Shown here in pieces: positions 25,044 through 34,129 of a DNA stretch of 64,000 nt. The notes under the pieces were generated by a model, which ran no database searches, was not told where the DNA came from, and was given only the letters and a program-made list of their open reading frames with translations. The DNA is taken from positions 1 to 64,000 of the forward strand of contig CAVQGZ010000004.1 of NCBI GenBank assembly GCA_963712175.1. Direction: 5' to 3'. The DNA comes from CAVQGZ01 sp963712175 (GTDB taxonomy: Bacteria; Actinomycetota; Actinomycetes; Jiangellales; Jiangellaceae). Made by a program: the position numbers and the translations under genes. Position 1 is the first letter of the stretch; each line of letters opens with the position of its first letter.

Positions 25044-27596
25044 TCAGCCGCGCGCGTCGCGCTCCTGGGCCCGCAGGCAGCGCTCGACGTCGGCGGCACC
25101 CTCGGCCAGCATCCGCCGCAGCGCCCGGGGCACGGACTCGTCGGCAACCATGCCCTGAGCGCGGTCGATGGTCTGCTGCGACACCTGGACGCGGGGGAAC
25201 AACCCGTCGATGATGCGCTCCGCCGTGTGGAACGTGCGCGACTCCCAGACCTCGAGCACTGAGGAGAAGTAGGGGTCGACGAACTCGGCCAGGACGTCGG
25301 CCTGCTCCGCAGGCATGAATCCGCCAAGCGTCGCCTCCATCTCGGAGTTGCTCAGCGCGGACGGGTCCATGACGGCGTCCCAGGCCTCTCTCTTGGCAGC
25401 CGCGCTGGGGCGGGCGGCCCGGGCGAGGGCGGCTTGACGCTCCCCGGCTGCCGTCCGGTCGTTCTCGAGCTCGGCGTCGATCACGCCCGTGTCGGCGTGG
25501 CCCTTGATCACGAGCCGTTGCACGAGGTGCCAGCGGAGGTCGCGGTCCAGTGTGAGCCCCGGCATCTGGTGGGTTCCGGCGAGCAGCGCCGTGATCTCGG
25601 CGACGTCCTCGGGCGCCGAGGTTGCCGACGACCACGCCCGAACGAGCGCCAGCTGGTGGTCGCTGCCGGGCTCGGCCTGTCGAACGCGACGGGCGAGCCC
25701 CGACGCCCAGCGCTGCCGCAGAGCCTCGCGGCGGGCCGGGTCACTGAAGAGCTCGACGGCCACGCGACCCTGGGCGAGCAGGGTCTGCACCACCGACAGG
25801 TCGCTCTCGCGTCCGACGCCTGACAGCACGAGGGTGACGTAACGGCTCGCCGTCAGCTCGGCGTCACGGAGCATGTCGGTCAGCCCGGTCCACGCGAGGG
25901 AGCGAGGCAGCGACTCGTGCAGGTCGGCGATGTGCTTGTCCAGCGTCGCCAAGGAGCCCGCGTCGAAGCGGATCTTGGTGAAGGTGAGGTCGTCATCGTT
26001 GACCAGCACGAGATCGGCAACCGACTGCCCGACCAGCTCGGGCACCGGCGTGCGCTCACCCGTCATGTCGATCTCGAACCGGTCCCGGCGTCGCAGCCCG
26101 TCCGGTCCGGCGTCGTACAGGCCGATGGCGATGCGGTGCGAGCGCAGGGTGGGGTGGTCAGCCGGCGCCTCCTGGTGGATCGCGGCGTACGTGTACTGCT
26201 CGTTGCCGGCGTTCTCCGACACCTCGAGAACCGGCCGCAGTGTGTTCACCCCCGCAGTCTCGAGCCACTCGGACTCCCAGGCGGACAGGTCGCGGCCGCT
26301 CTCGGCCTCGAGCTCGACGAAGAGGTCAGCCAGCGTGGTGTTGCCGTACTCATGGCGCCGGAAGTAGCGACGCAGGCCGGCGATGAACGCGTCGCGCCCG
26401 ACCCATGCCACCAGCTGCTTCAGCACCGAGGCGCCCTTGGCGTAGGTGATGCCGTCGAAGTTGACCTCCACGTCCTCGAGGTCGCGGATCTCCGCCGACA
26501 CGGGGTGCGTGGTCGGCAGCTGGTCCTGGCGCAGCGCCCACAGCTTCTCGGCCGAGGCGAAGGTCGTCCAGGCCTGGTTCCACCGAGTCGCCTCGGACTC
26601 GGCGAGGACGGATGCCCAGGTGGCGAACGACTCGTTCAGCCACAGGTCGTTCCACCACCGCATGGTCACGAGGTCGCCGAACCACATGTGGGCCATCTCG
26701 TGCAGGATCGTCTCCGCGCGCCGCTCGTACGCGGCGTCGGTCACGCGGCTGCGGAACAGGTACTCGTCGCGGTAGGTCACGCAGGCGGCGTTCTCCATCG
26801 CGCCGGCGTTGAACCCGGGCACGAACAGCTGGTCGTAGGGCCCGAACGGGTAGGGATAGTCGAACAACGACTCGAAGAAGGCGAACCCGCGCTTCGTGAG
26901 GTCGAAGATCTCGTCCGCGTCGAGATGCTCGACCAGCGACTGGCGGCAGTAGACCGCGAGAGGCACCGTGCCGTGCTCCCCGACGTACTCGTCCCGCTCG
27001 ACGTGGTACGGGCCGGCGCAGATCGCGGTGACGTAGCTGGAAAGCGGCTTCGTCGGTGCGAACGCCCATCGTTGGACCCCATTCGACGCGTCGCTCACCT
27101 CCGCGTCGGTGTTGGACACCACGAGCCATCCTTCGGGGGCGTCGACGGTGAAGGTGAAGGGGGCCTTCAGGTCGGGCTGCTCGAAGCAGGCGAACACCCG
27201 TCGGGCGTCGGAGACCTCGAACTGCGAGTAGAGGTAGGTCTGCTTGTCGACCGGGTCGACGAAGCGGTGCAGGCCCTCACCGGTGGTCATGTAGGAGCAC
27301 CGCGCGACCACGGTGACCTCGTTGGTCGCAGCGATCTCCGGCAGGGCTACCCGGGTGCCGTCGAAGACGGTCGCAGGGTCGACAGATCGCCCGTTGACGG
27401 TCACGGCGAGGACGTCCGGGGCGACCAGGTCCAACCAGCAGGGCGCGGATGTGTCGCTGCTGGTGAAGCGCACCGTCGTCGTGGAGCCGAACGTCGGTCC
27501 GTCGCCGCGCAGGTCAAGGGCGACCTCGTAGGCCTGCACACTCAGGTGGGCAGCACGGCTTTCGGCCTCGACGCGGGTCAGGTTCGCTGCGGACAT
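25044..27596 (-). CDS. pepN: aminopeptidase N
   Basis: An 850-residue M1 zinc metallopeptidase that removes N-terminal residues from peptides in the cytoplasm. The exopeptidase motif GAMENAACV and the zinc site HEMAHMWFGD followed by NESFA (H-E-x-x-H-18x-E) are intact, and the catalytic Tyr region lies about 80 residues further on. The C-terminal ERAP1-like helical domain is complete. Length matches actinobacterial PepN. It converges on malQ with a 22-base gap and is divergent from rpiB over 59 bases. Confidence 0.96.
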   Translation of the reverse strand: MSAANLTRVEAESRAAHLSVQAYEVALDLRGDGPTFGSTTTVRFTSSDTSAPCWLDLVAPDVLAVTVNGRSVDPATVFDGTRVALPEIAATNEVTVVARCSYMTTGEGLHRFVDPVDKQTYLYSQFEVSDARRVFACFEQPDLKAPFTFTVDAPEGWLVVSNTDAEVSDASNGVQRWAFAPTKPLSSYVTAICAGPYHVERDEYVGEHGTVPLAVYCRQSLVEHLDADEIFDLTKRGFAFFESLFDYPYPFGPYDQLFVPGFNAGAMENAACVTYRDEYLFRSRVTDAAYERRAETILHEMAHMWFGDLVTMRWWNDLWLNESFATWASVLAESEATRWNQAWTTFASAEKLWALRQDQLPTTHPVSAEIRDLEDVEVNFDGITYAKGASVLKQLVAWVGRDAFIAGLRRYFRRHEYGNTTLADLFVELEAESGRDLSAWESEWLETAGVNTLRPVLEVSENAGNEQYTYAAIHQEAPADHPTLRSHRIAIGLYDAGPDGLRRRDRFEIDMTGERTPVPELVGQSVADLVLVNDDDLTFTKIRFDAGSLATLDKHIADLHESLPRSLAWTGLTDMLRDAELTASRYVTLVLSGVGRESDLSVVQTLLAQGRVAVELFSDPARREALRQRWASGLARRVRQAEPGSDHQLALVRAWSSATSAPEDVAEITALLAGTHQMPGLTLDRDLRWHLVQRLVIKGHADTGVIDAELENDRTAAGERQAALARAARPSAAAKREAWDAVMDPSALSNSEMEATLGGFMPAEQADVLAEFVDPYFSSVLEVWESRTFHTAERIIDGLFPRVQVSQQTIDRAQGMVADESVPRALRRMLAEGAADVERCLRAQERDARG

Positions 27597-27655
27597 GCAT
27601 GCGATCCTGTCACCTCACGACGTGACGTTCGGCGTCGCCTGGCAGACTCGCAGGC

Positions 27656-28135
27656 ATGCGCGTGCACATCGGCTCTGACCACGCTGGCTTCGAGGTGAAG
27701 AACCGGCTGGTGGAGGCCCTTCGATCCGCCGGGTCCGAGGTGGTCGACCACGGCCCGCACGTCTACGACGTTCTCGACGACTACCCGCCGTTCTGCATCA
27801 GCGCCGCCCAGGCCGTGGCCGCCGATGACGGCTCACGAGGGGTCGTCCTCGGCGGGTCCGGCAACGGGGAGCAGATAGCAGCGAACAAGGTGACGGGGAT
27901 CCGTGCGGCACTCGCGTGGTCGGTCGAGACGGCTCGGCTGGCTCGAGAGCACAACGATGCACAAGTCGTGGCCATCGGGGCTCGCATGCACTCCTTCGAA
28001 GAAGTCCTACAGCTCGTCGAGGTGTTCATCCGCACGCCGTTCAGTGGTGAAGCCCGACACAGCCGTCGCATCGCGATGGTGAGTGACTACGAGGAGACCG
28101 GCGAGGTCCCCTCGTCGTCGCCGTCGTTCGGCTGA
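27656..28135 (+). CDS. rpiB: ribose-5-phosphate isomerase B
   Basis: A 159-residue RpiB/LacAB isomerase interconverting ribose 5-phosphate and ribulose 5-phosphate in the pentose phosphate pathway. SDHAGFEVKN opens the fold. The active-site loop reads GGSGNGEQIAANK: the catalytic base position holds Glu as in M. tuberculosis RpiB rather than Cys as in E. coli. GARMHS and RHSRRIAMV bind the phosphate end. Length is standard. Confidence 0.95.
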   Translation: MRVHIGSDHAGFEVKNRLVEALRSAGSEVVDHGPHVYDVLDDYPPFCISAAQAVAADDGSRGVVLGGSGNGEQIAANKVTGIRAALAWSVETARLAREHNDAQVVAIGARMHSFEEVLQLVEVFIRTPFSGEARHSRRIAMVSDYEETGEVPSSSPSFG

Positions 28136-28296
28136 TCGAGGTCTGGGCGCTCCACGGCGGGTCGTCGGTCCGGACGGGAGACGTCGCGAGCTCGCATGGC
28201 GGCGGACACGCTCACCCCGGGACCTGCGTCGCGCGGCGTCCGACGAGAGCCCCGCGGCGGAGACGGGTGCGGATTCGTCATGAAGGCGACGGTAGC

Positions 28297-28322
28297 CCCT
28301 GCCCGGGCGTCCCCGGGCAGGG
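28297..28322. terminator. perfect GC hairpin between convergent genes
   Basis: An 11-bp perfect stem (CCCTGCCCGGG / CCCGGGCAGGG) with a 4-base loop, 12 bases beyond the stop of the Eis-type gene and 161 bases beyond rpiB. There is no T-tract, as is common for actinobacterial terminators. Its position suits bidirectional termination. Nothing else is recognisable in 28136-28333. Confidence 0.65.
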
Positions 28323-28333
28323 CGCCGCCCTCG

Positions 28334-29551
28334 TCAGAACATGTAGGCACACCAGGGGGCGACGTCGCCCCGCATCGCACGGGCCAACGCCGTTGCGGCA
28401 CCGCGCGTGCTCTCCGTCAGCGCTCCACCGGCGAGGGCTCGGTGCAGGGCGTCGTCGCCGAGGTAGCCGCTGGCCAGGACCGATGCCGTGACCTGCAGGT
28501 CGGCGGGGTCGCTGCTGCGCTGGACCGTGGCACCGGTGTGGTCGGCGCAGACCCGCCAGCGTCCGTCGTTCCACGGGCAAGCCGGGTCGGCGACCTCGAG
28601 GACGATGTCGATCGGCGTCGCGTACGTGCGGGCGGCGAGTGCCTCGTCCAGCCTCACCAGTCTGACCCACAGCTGCTCCTCCAGGGTGGCCCGCAGCCGG
28701 TGCGTCTGCCCGGTCCAGGTGAGCAGGGGGTGGTCGAGCGGGAGGTTCCAGAAGCGCACCGTCGACATCAAGTCGAGATCCAGCACCATGTCGAGCAGGG
28801 CTCGGTACCCGTCAGGTGACTCGGCGAGGATCTCGGCGACCTCGACGGTGCCTTGCGGGTCGCCGCCGTCCCAGTTGGGTCGAGTGCGGAACCAGGCGTA
28901 GCCGGTCGGCTGGTTCTGTGGGCCCACGGCAACGGCGCAGCGCAGCGAGCTACGGGGACCCGGCGCGGTCGGGTCGTCGAAGGACGACTCCCGCCATGCC
29001 TCGACGCTTCGGCTGACCATGCCCGGTCGTAGGGCGCGAACCCTGTCGTAGACCTCGGAGCACGCCTCGATCTGGTCGGCCGCCTCGCCCAGGACAACCG
29101 TGGCGCCAGCGTCGGGGGCACCGCACAGAGCCACGCCGCGAGGTGCGGTGACGGCCGCCCTGCGAGTGGCCACGCCGTAGCCGAACCGTCCGTAGATGCC
29201 CGGCTCGGAGGCCCAGAGCGTCGCCACGGGCTCACCGCCCTCGTGCAGCTCGTCAAGCTGGTGGTGCAGCAGAGTCGACATGACTCCGCGTCGACGGTGG
29301 GCCGGCGACACCGCCACCCAGGTGATGCCGGCTGCAGGCACGGACCCACCGGGGGTCGTGAGCACCTGCGTGAACGCGGCCGTGTGACCGACGAGCCCCC
29401 CATCGACGAAGGCCCCGATCTGTCGCTGCCGCTCGAGCGGTGCCGTGGCGACCCGCCAACGGACGTCGTCGACGACGGTGCCGAACGCCCACCCGTCCAG
29501 ACTCCGTAGGGCTGGCATGTCGGCGTCGACAAGGGGCCGTATGTCGGTCAC
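28334..29551 (-). CDS. Eis-family N-acetyltransferase
   Basis: A 405-residue protein with the tripartite Eis layout: N-terminal GNAT domain with acetyl-CoA loop VSPAHRRRGVMS, a second GNAT-like domain, and a C-terminal SCP2-like domain. The catalytic Tyr lies in SEPGIYGRFGYG and the free C-terminal carboxylate, which acts as general base in M. tuberculosis Eis, is supplied by a terminal Phe (YMF end), as in that enzyme. Eis proteins acetylate amines, including aminoglycosides and some protein lysines. The physiological substrate here is unknown. Confidence 0.92.
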   Translation of the reverse strand: MTDIRPLVDADMPALRSLDGWAFGTVVDDVRWRVATAPLERQRQIGAFVDGGLVGHTAAFTQVLTTPGGSVPAAGITWVAVSPAHRRRGVMSTLLHHQLDELHEGGEPVATLWASEPGIYGRFGYGVATRRAAVTAPRGVALCGAPDAGATVVLGEAADQIEACSEVYDRVRALRPGMVSRSVEAWRESSFDDPTAPGPRSSLRCAVAVGPQNQPTGYAWFRTRPNWDGGDPQGTVEVAEILAESPDGYRALLDMVLDLDLMSTVRFWNLPLDHPLLTWTGQTHRLRATLEEQLWVRLVRLDEALAARTYATPIDIVLEVADPACPWNDGRWRVCADHTGATVQRSSDPADLQVTASVLASGYLGDDALHRALAGGALTESTRGAATALARAMRGDVAPWCAYMF

Positions 29552-29616
29552 GTGCTCTGCCTAGCAGACGTCCACGACTGGGGGCATCCGGATTTCGAGC
29601 GCTAGCCTGCCGTGGC

Positions 29617-30654
29617 ATGTCTCGGCGCCCCATCTCTCAGGCTCAGGCGCTGGCCGGGCTGATGCTGGTGGTGGTGCTCCTGAGCGTTGCCAAGAGGGTG
29701 TGGCCGGAGCTGGTCCCGGTCTCGGCTCTCACCGTGCCGGCCATGGTCGGCGGCTGGCGGCTCTCGCAGCGTGCGATGGTGCCGCTGGCCGTCGTGATCC
29801 TGCTGGCCGTGGTAGTCGACGTGGCCGCCACTCCGGACGGGCGGTCGGCGGTCGCCGGCGGTGTCGTCGCACTCGTCGTCCTGCTCGCTCTCTGGTACGC
29901 GGGGGAGCGTGAGAGCTGGGGGCTCGACCCGTGGCAGGGCATGCCCATCCTGCTGTCGGTGCGTGACCGGGTGCGTGCCCAGGGCGAGCCGCCGCAGCTG
30001 AGGCCGGGATGGGTCCTGGCGCGCGCACTTCGCTCGGCAGGCGACGCCGCGTTTCGCGGCGACTTCACGCTGGCCCACCAACGTGGCGACGTGGTCGAGG
30101 CCATGGTCGTCGACGTGTCCGGACACGGGCTGTCCGTCGCCAGCCGCGCGATGCAGCTGGCAGGCGCCTTCGGCGGCCTGATCCGGGAGGTGCCGGCCGA
30201 GGCGACGCTGGCCGCGTGCAACGACTACTCCGTCGGACAGCAGTCCGACCGCCACTACTCGACTGCTGTGCTCGTCGTGGTGGACCAGGTGACCGGTCGC
30301 GGGTGGGTGAGCAGGGCCGGGCACCCCCCGGCAGGTCTGCGTCGGGCGGACGGCAGCTGGGAGGAGCTGAGCCCACGTGGGCCGGTCCTGGGGCTGTCGG
30401 CCGACGCGGACTTCGCCGCCACGGAGTTCGTCCTCGGCCGCGGCGACACTGTCGTGCTGGTGAGCGACGGAGCGCTGGACGACGCGGCTGCCGACCCATG
30501 GACCGGTGTCCGGCGTGCGGTGACGAGCTGGATCGACGAGGGGATCCAGACCGGGACGACCGAGCTGCCCGACATCCACGGTGACAGCGACGACGACCAG
30601 ACGATCCTGGTACTGCACCGCGGCGCTGCCGTCTCGTCCGACCCGCTCGGCTGA
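29617..30654 (+). CDS. membrane-bound PP2C/SpoIIE-type serine phosphatase
   Basis: A 345-residue phosphatase. Three or four transmembrane helices occupy about 10-115. The PP2C domain (about 135-335) shows FRGDFTLAH, VVDVSGHG, SRAGHPPAG, LVSDGALDD and DDDQTILVL, which supply the metal-binding Asp residues. Such RsbU-like enzymes dephosphorylate STAS antagonists. Unlike the large protein at 2.4-5.1 kb it has no sensor, HAMP or ATPase domain. The ATG at 29617 is chosen because the hydrophobic region starts right after it. No STAS gene is adjacent. Confidence 0.9.
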   Translation: MSRRPISQAQALAGLMLVVVLLSVAKRVWPELVPVSALTVPAMVGGWRLSQRAMVPLAVVILLAVVVDVAATPDGRSAVAGGVVALVVLLALWYAGERESWGLDPWQGMPILLSVRDRVRAQGEPPQLRPGWVLARALRSAGDAAFRGDFTLAHQRGDVVEAMVVDVSGHGLSVASRAMQLAGAFGGLIREVPAEATLAACNDYSVGQQSDRHYSTAVLVVVDQVTGRGWVSRAGHPPAGLRRADGSWEELSPRGPVLGLSADADFAATEFVLGRGDTVVLVSDGALDDAAADPWTGVRRAVTSWIDEGIQTGTTELPDIHGDSDDDQTILVLHRGAAVSSDPLG

Positions 30655-30677
30655 CACGCGACGGCGCCGCTGACACG

Positions 30678-30749
30678 ATGGGCGGCATGGGACGAGACGA
30701 CCGGTTGCTCGCAGAGATCCGCGGCGTGGACGAGGGATCTCCGGCGTGA
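30678..30749 (+). CDS. possible 23-codon ORF coupled to the HAD gene
   Basis: An ATG at 30678 opens 23 codons (MGGMGRDDRLLAEIRG then VDEGSPA) that end in a TGA overlapping the GTG start of the HAD gene by 4 bases. The overlap is the same arrangement seen between true operon genes in this window. It could be a small leader peptide coupling translation, or the leftover end of a gene. No ribosome-binding site stands out. Confidence 0.35.
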   Translation: MGGMGRDDRLLAEIRGVDEGSPA

Positions 30750-31450
30750 CGTTCGGTGAGCCAGGACCGATCGAGGCCGTCCTGTTCGACTTCCACTCCA
30801 CCCTGGTCGACCAGGGTGACCCGGTGACGTGGCTCGACGTCGCCTGGCGGCGCGCCGGGCGTTCGGGGACGCCGGCTGACGCGCTCGGCGAGGCCGGGCG
30901 CGACGAGCTTGCGGGGTGGGTCAACCGCATCTGGGAGCACGTCCGTGAGCTCGACCCGCACAACGAACGCGACCTGTCCCCGGTGCGTCACCGCGAGGTC
31001 TACGACGCCCTGATGGAGCGGGTCCCCGCGGTGGACGACGAGCTGGCCCACGCCTTGTACGAGTGCATGCTCGAGACGTGGATCCCGTACGAGGACACCG
31101 TCCCGGTTCTTACTGAGCTACGTCGGCGAGGGGTGCGCATCGCGCTTGTCTCGAACGTTGGTATCGACGTGCGTCCGGTGCTGGAAGCCGCTGACCTGAC
31201 CGGCCTGCTCGATGCGATCGTGCTGTCGTTCGAGGCGGGGTCGGTGAAGCCCGCGGCTCCGATCTTCGAGCGAGCGCTGGCCGCGGTCGGGGCTCGCGCG
31301 GAGAACGCCCTGATGGTGGGCGACAGCCCGCACGACGACGCCGGGGCCGCCCTGATCGGCATTCGCACCCTGCTGCTCCCCCGCACGAGCGGCACTCGGC
31401 ACGGCCTCGACCTGGTTCTCGGGCTCGTCCCCGAGGCGGCACCAGGGTGA
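30746..31450 (+). CDS. HAD-superfamily protein with altered motif I
   Basis: A 234-residue HAD hydrolase with a helical cap after motif I. Motif II (ALVSNVG), motif III Lys (SVKPAAP) and motif IV (MVGDSPHDD) are normal. Motif I reads VLFDFHSTLVD: the nucleophile Asp is present, but the second Asp of D-x-D, the general acid/base of phosphatases, is His. Haloacid dehalogenases also lack that Asp, so the reaction may not be a phosphatase. The GTG start overlaps a small upstream ORF. Converges on copA. Confidence 0.85.
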   Translation: MTFGEPGPIEAVLFDFHSTLVDQGDPVTWLDVAWRRAGRSGTPADALGEAGRDELAGWVNRIWEHVRELDPHNERDLSPVRHREVYDALMERVPAVDDELAHALYECMLETWIPYEDTVPVLTELRRRGVRIALVSNVGIDVRPVLEAADLTGLLDAIVLSFEAGSVKPAAPIFERALAAVGARAENALMVGDSPHDDAGAALIGIRTLLLPRTSGTRHGLDLVLGLVPEAAPG

Positions 31451-31485
31451 CGCCCGAGCTCGGCAGGTCGAGCGCCGCGTCCGCC

Positions 31486-31500
31486 GGGCGGCAACCGCCC
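31486..31500. terminator. short hairpin between convergent HAD and copA genes
   Basis: A 6-bp perfect GC stem (GGGCGG / CCGCCC) with loop CAA lies in the 65-base gap between two convergent genes. The stem is short and there is no T-tract, so this is a weak terminator call based mostly on position. Confidence 0.35.
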
Positions 31501-31515
31501 AGCGACCCGCACGAC

Positions 31516-33758
31516 CTACGTCGAGACCGGCTCGAAGCGCCGCAGCCGCAGGCTGTTGCTGACAACGAACACTGACGAGAAGGCCATCGCCGCACCTGCG
31601 ATCAGTGGGTTGAGCAGGGCGGCCACCGCTAGCGGGATCGCAGCCACGTTGTAGGCGAACGCCCAGAAGAGGTTGCCCTGGATGGTTCGCAACGTTCGGC
31701 GGGAGAGGCGGATGGCGTCCACAGCCGCCCGTAGGTCGCCCCGCACGAGGGTGATGTCGCTGGCCTCGATGGCGACGTCGGTGCCGGTGCCCATCGCGAT
31801 CCCCAGGTCCGCCTGTGCCAGCGCTGCGGCGTCGTTGACGCCGTCCCCGACCATGGCCACGACCCGTCCGTCGGCCTGCAGGGAACGGACGGCCGAGACC
31901 TTGTCCGCGGGCAGGACGTCGGCGACCACGTCGTCGATGCCGACCTCAGCGGCGATCGCCCGCGCCGCGCGCGCGTTGTCACCCGTCAGCAGCACGGGAC
32001 GAAGACCCAGGGCTTTGAGCTCGGCGACCGCCGTCGCGCTGGTCGGCTTGACCGTGTCGGAGACGACGAGCAGCCCGCGGGCCTGTCCGTCCCATCCGAG
32101 CGCGACTGCTGTGCGTCCGGCCGCCTCGGCTGCCTCACGTGCCTGCTCCAACCCGCGGGGTAGCGACAGGGCCCACTGCTCGGCGAGCCATTGCGGTCGT
32201 CCCGCGACCACGGCGTGACCGTCGACGACCGCCTGGACGCCCAGTCCCGAGGTCGAGGTGAACGACTCGACCGTGGGCAGGTCGACCTGGTTGCGTGCTG
32301 CGTCGGCGATGGCCCGGGCGATCGGGTGCTCCGAGGCGTCCTCGACCGCTCCGGCCATCCGCAGCACGTCGGCCGTGCTGAGGCCGTCGACTGCGACGAC
32401 GTCGACGAGCTGCATCGCACCCGTCGTGACTGTGCCGGTCTTGTCGAGCACGACCGTGTCGACACGACGCGTCGACTCGAGGATCTCCGGACCCTTGATC
32501 AGGATGCCCAGCTGGGCCCCCCGACCGGTACCCACGAGCAGTGCGGTAGGCGTAGCCAGCCCCAGTGCACAGGGGCACGCGATGATCAGCACAGCAACGG
32601 CCGCGGTGAAGGCAAGCTCGGGGCCGGCGCCTGCTCCCAGCCAGAAGCCCAGCGTCGCTGCTGACAACCCGATGACGACGGGCACGAAGACCGCCGAGAT
32701 GCGGTCGGCCAGTCGCTGCACCGGCGCCTTGCCCGACTGCGCCTCCTCCACCAGCGTGGCCATCTGGGCGAGCTGAGTGTCGGTACCCACCCGAGTCGCC
32801 CGCACCGTGAGGCGACCGCCGGCGTTCACGGTCGCGCCGACAACGGCGTCGCCCGGCCCGACCTCGACGGGGACCGGCTCGCCGGTGAGCATGCTCGCAT
32901 CCACGGCTGACGACCCGTCGACGACCTCCCCGTCGGTGGCGATCTTCTCGCCGGGCCGGACGACGAACTCGTCGCCCACCCGAAGCTGGTCGACGGGAAC
33001 GCGTGTCTCGCGACCGTCACGTCGTACCGAGACATCCTTGGCGCCCATCTCCAGCAAGGCGCGCAGCGCTGCCCCTGATCGACGTTTCGCCCGGGCCTCG
33101 AAGTACCGCCCGGCGAGGATGAACGTGGTGACGGCAGCGGCGACCTCGAGGTAGATCTCACCCGACCCACCACCGCGCTCGGGGACGAGAGAGAACGTCA
33201 TGCGCATGCCGGGCTCGCCGGCCTCGCCGAAGAAGAGCGCCCACAGCGACCAGCCGTACGCTGCGGAGACTCCGACGCTGATCAGCGTGTCCATCGTTGC
33301 CGCGCCGTGCTTGGCGTTGGTCCACGCCGCACGATGGAAGGGCCAGGCCCCCCAGACGACGACGGGTGAGGCCAGCGTGAGCGAGAGCCACTGCCAGTTG
33401 TCGAACTGCAGCGGGGGAACCATCGCCAGCAGGGCAACCGGGATCGCGAGGGCCGCCGAGACGATCAGCCGCTGTCGCAACGACTCGACCTCGGGGTCGC
33501 CAGGAACCTCGCCCTCGGCGCCGCCCGGTCGGGGATCGGCGAGGGGGAGGGGGGAAGGCTTGCGGTGTAGCCGGTGGCTTCGACCGTCGCGATGGCGTCG
33601 TCGACGCTCGTGCCGTCCGGCAGCCTGACGCGCGCCTTCTCGGTCGCGTAGTTGACGGTTGCCTCGACGCCCGGCATCCGGTTGAGCTTCTTCTCCACCC
33701 GCGCCGCGCACGAGGCGCAGGTCATGCCGCCGATCTCGAGCTCGACGGGCGCTGTCAT
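31516..33758 (-). CDS. copA: copper-exporting P-type ATPase, split by a -1 frame change
   Basis: A P1B-type ATPase pumping Cu+ out of the cytoplasm. The gene starts at ATG 33758 (AAGGAG just upstream) with a metal-binding domain (GGMTCASCAARVEKK). The pump follows: LTGEPVPV, CPC in IIACPCALGLATP, DKTGT, SEHPIARA and GDGVNDAAAL. These two parts are in different frames. Going from domain to pump requires reading one base back (-1), within 33490-33575, where the coding strand has runs of six and five C (33549-33554, 33543-33547). Without the shift the first frame ends at 33465 after 97 codons. The cause may be a missed base in a homopolymer, a mutation, or programmed frameshifting as in E. coli copA. 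It is last in the csoR-copZ operon. Confidence 0.88.
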
Positions 33759-33797
33759 GGGTACTCCTTCGGCTGGTGGTCGAACGTCGATGCGCCG

Positions 33798-33893
33798 CTA
33801 CAGCGGGCCGACGGCGGTGCCGATCACGAACCCGGCGGCGAACAGCGCGACCAGTACGAGCGCGAAGCCGCCGAGCTTGACGGCAACGCTCAT
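33798..33893 (-). CDS. 31-residue membrane peptide in the copper operon
   Basis: Its ATG overlaps the copZ stop by one base (TGATG), the classic layout of translational coupling. The product is MSVAVKLGG, a hydrophobic helix of about 20 residues (FALVLVALFAAGFVIGTAV) and GPL, then TAG. The helix is long enough to cross the membrane, with a Lys on the cytoplasmic side. There is no Cys, Met-rich or His motif, so direct copper binding is unlikely. Position between copZ and copA suggests a small partner of the pump, or the N-terminal anchor left from a larger exported protein. I know of no named family for it. Confidence 0.65.
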   Translation of the reverse strand: MSVAVKLGGFALVLVALFAAGFVIGTAVGPL

Positions 33894-34114
33894 CAGGCGC
33901 TGCCGGTCAGCTCGTAGCCGGCCTCGTCGACGGCCGAACGCACCGACTCGACGTCGAGCGGATGATCGCTGGTGACGTTCACCGTCGAGATGCCCTCGGG
34001 CACCAGCTCGATCTCGACGGAGGTGACGCCGTCGATGACGCTGACCTCCTCGGTCACCGCGTTGACGCAGTGGTGGCAGGTCATACCGGAAACGGTGAAG
34101 GTCTGCGTGGACAT
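33893..34114 (-). CDS. copZ: copper chaperone, HMA domain
   Basis: A 73-residue heavy-metal-associated protein with the Cu+ motif MTCHHC at about residues 11-16 and the usual ferredoxin-like pattern of strands and helices. It buffers Cu+ and hands it to CopA. GGAGGA lies about 7 bases upstream of the ATG. It follows csoR by 15 bases and its stop overlaps the next small ORF. Confidence 0.93.
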   Translation of the reverse strand: MSTQTFTVSGMTCHHCVNAVTEEVSVIDGVTSVEIELVPEGISTVNVTSDHPLDVESVRSAVDEAGYELTGSA

Positions 34115-34129
34115 GGGATTCCTCCTGGC

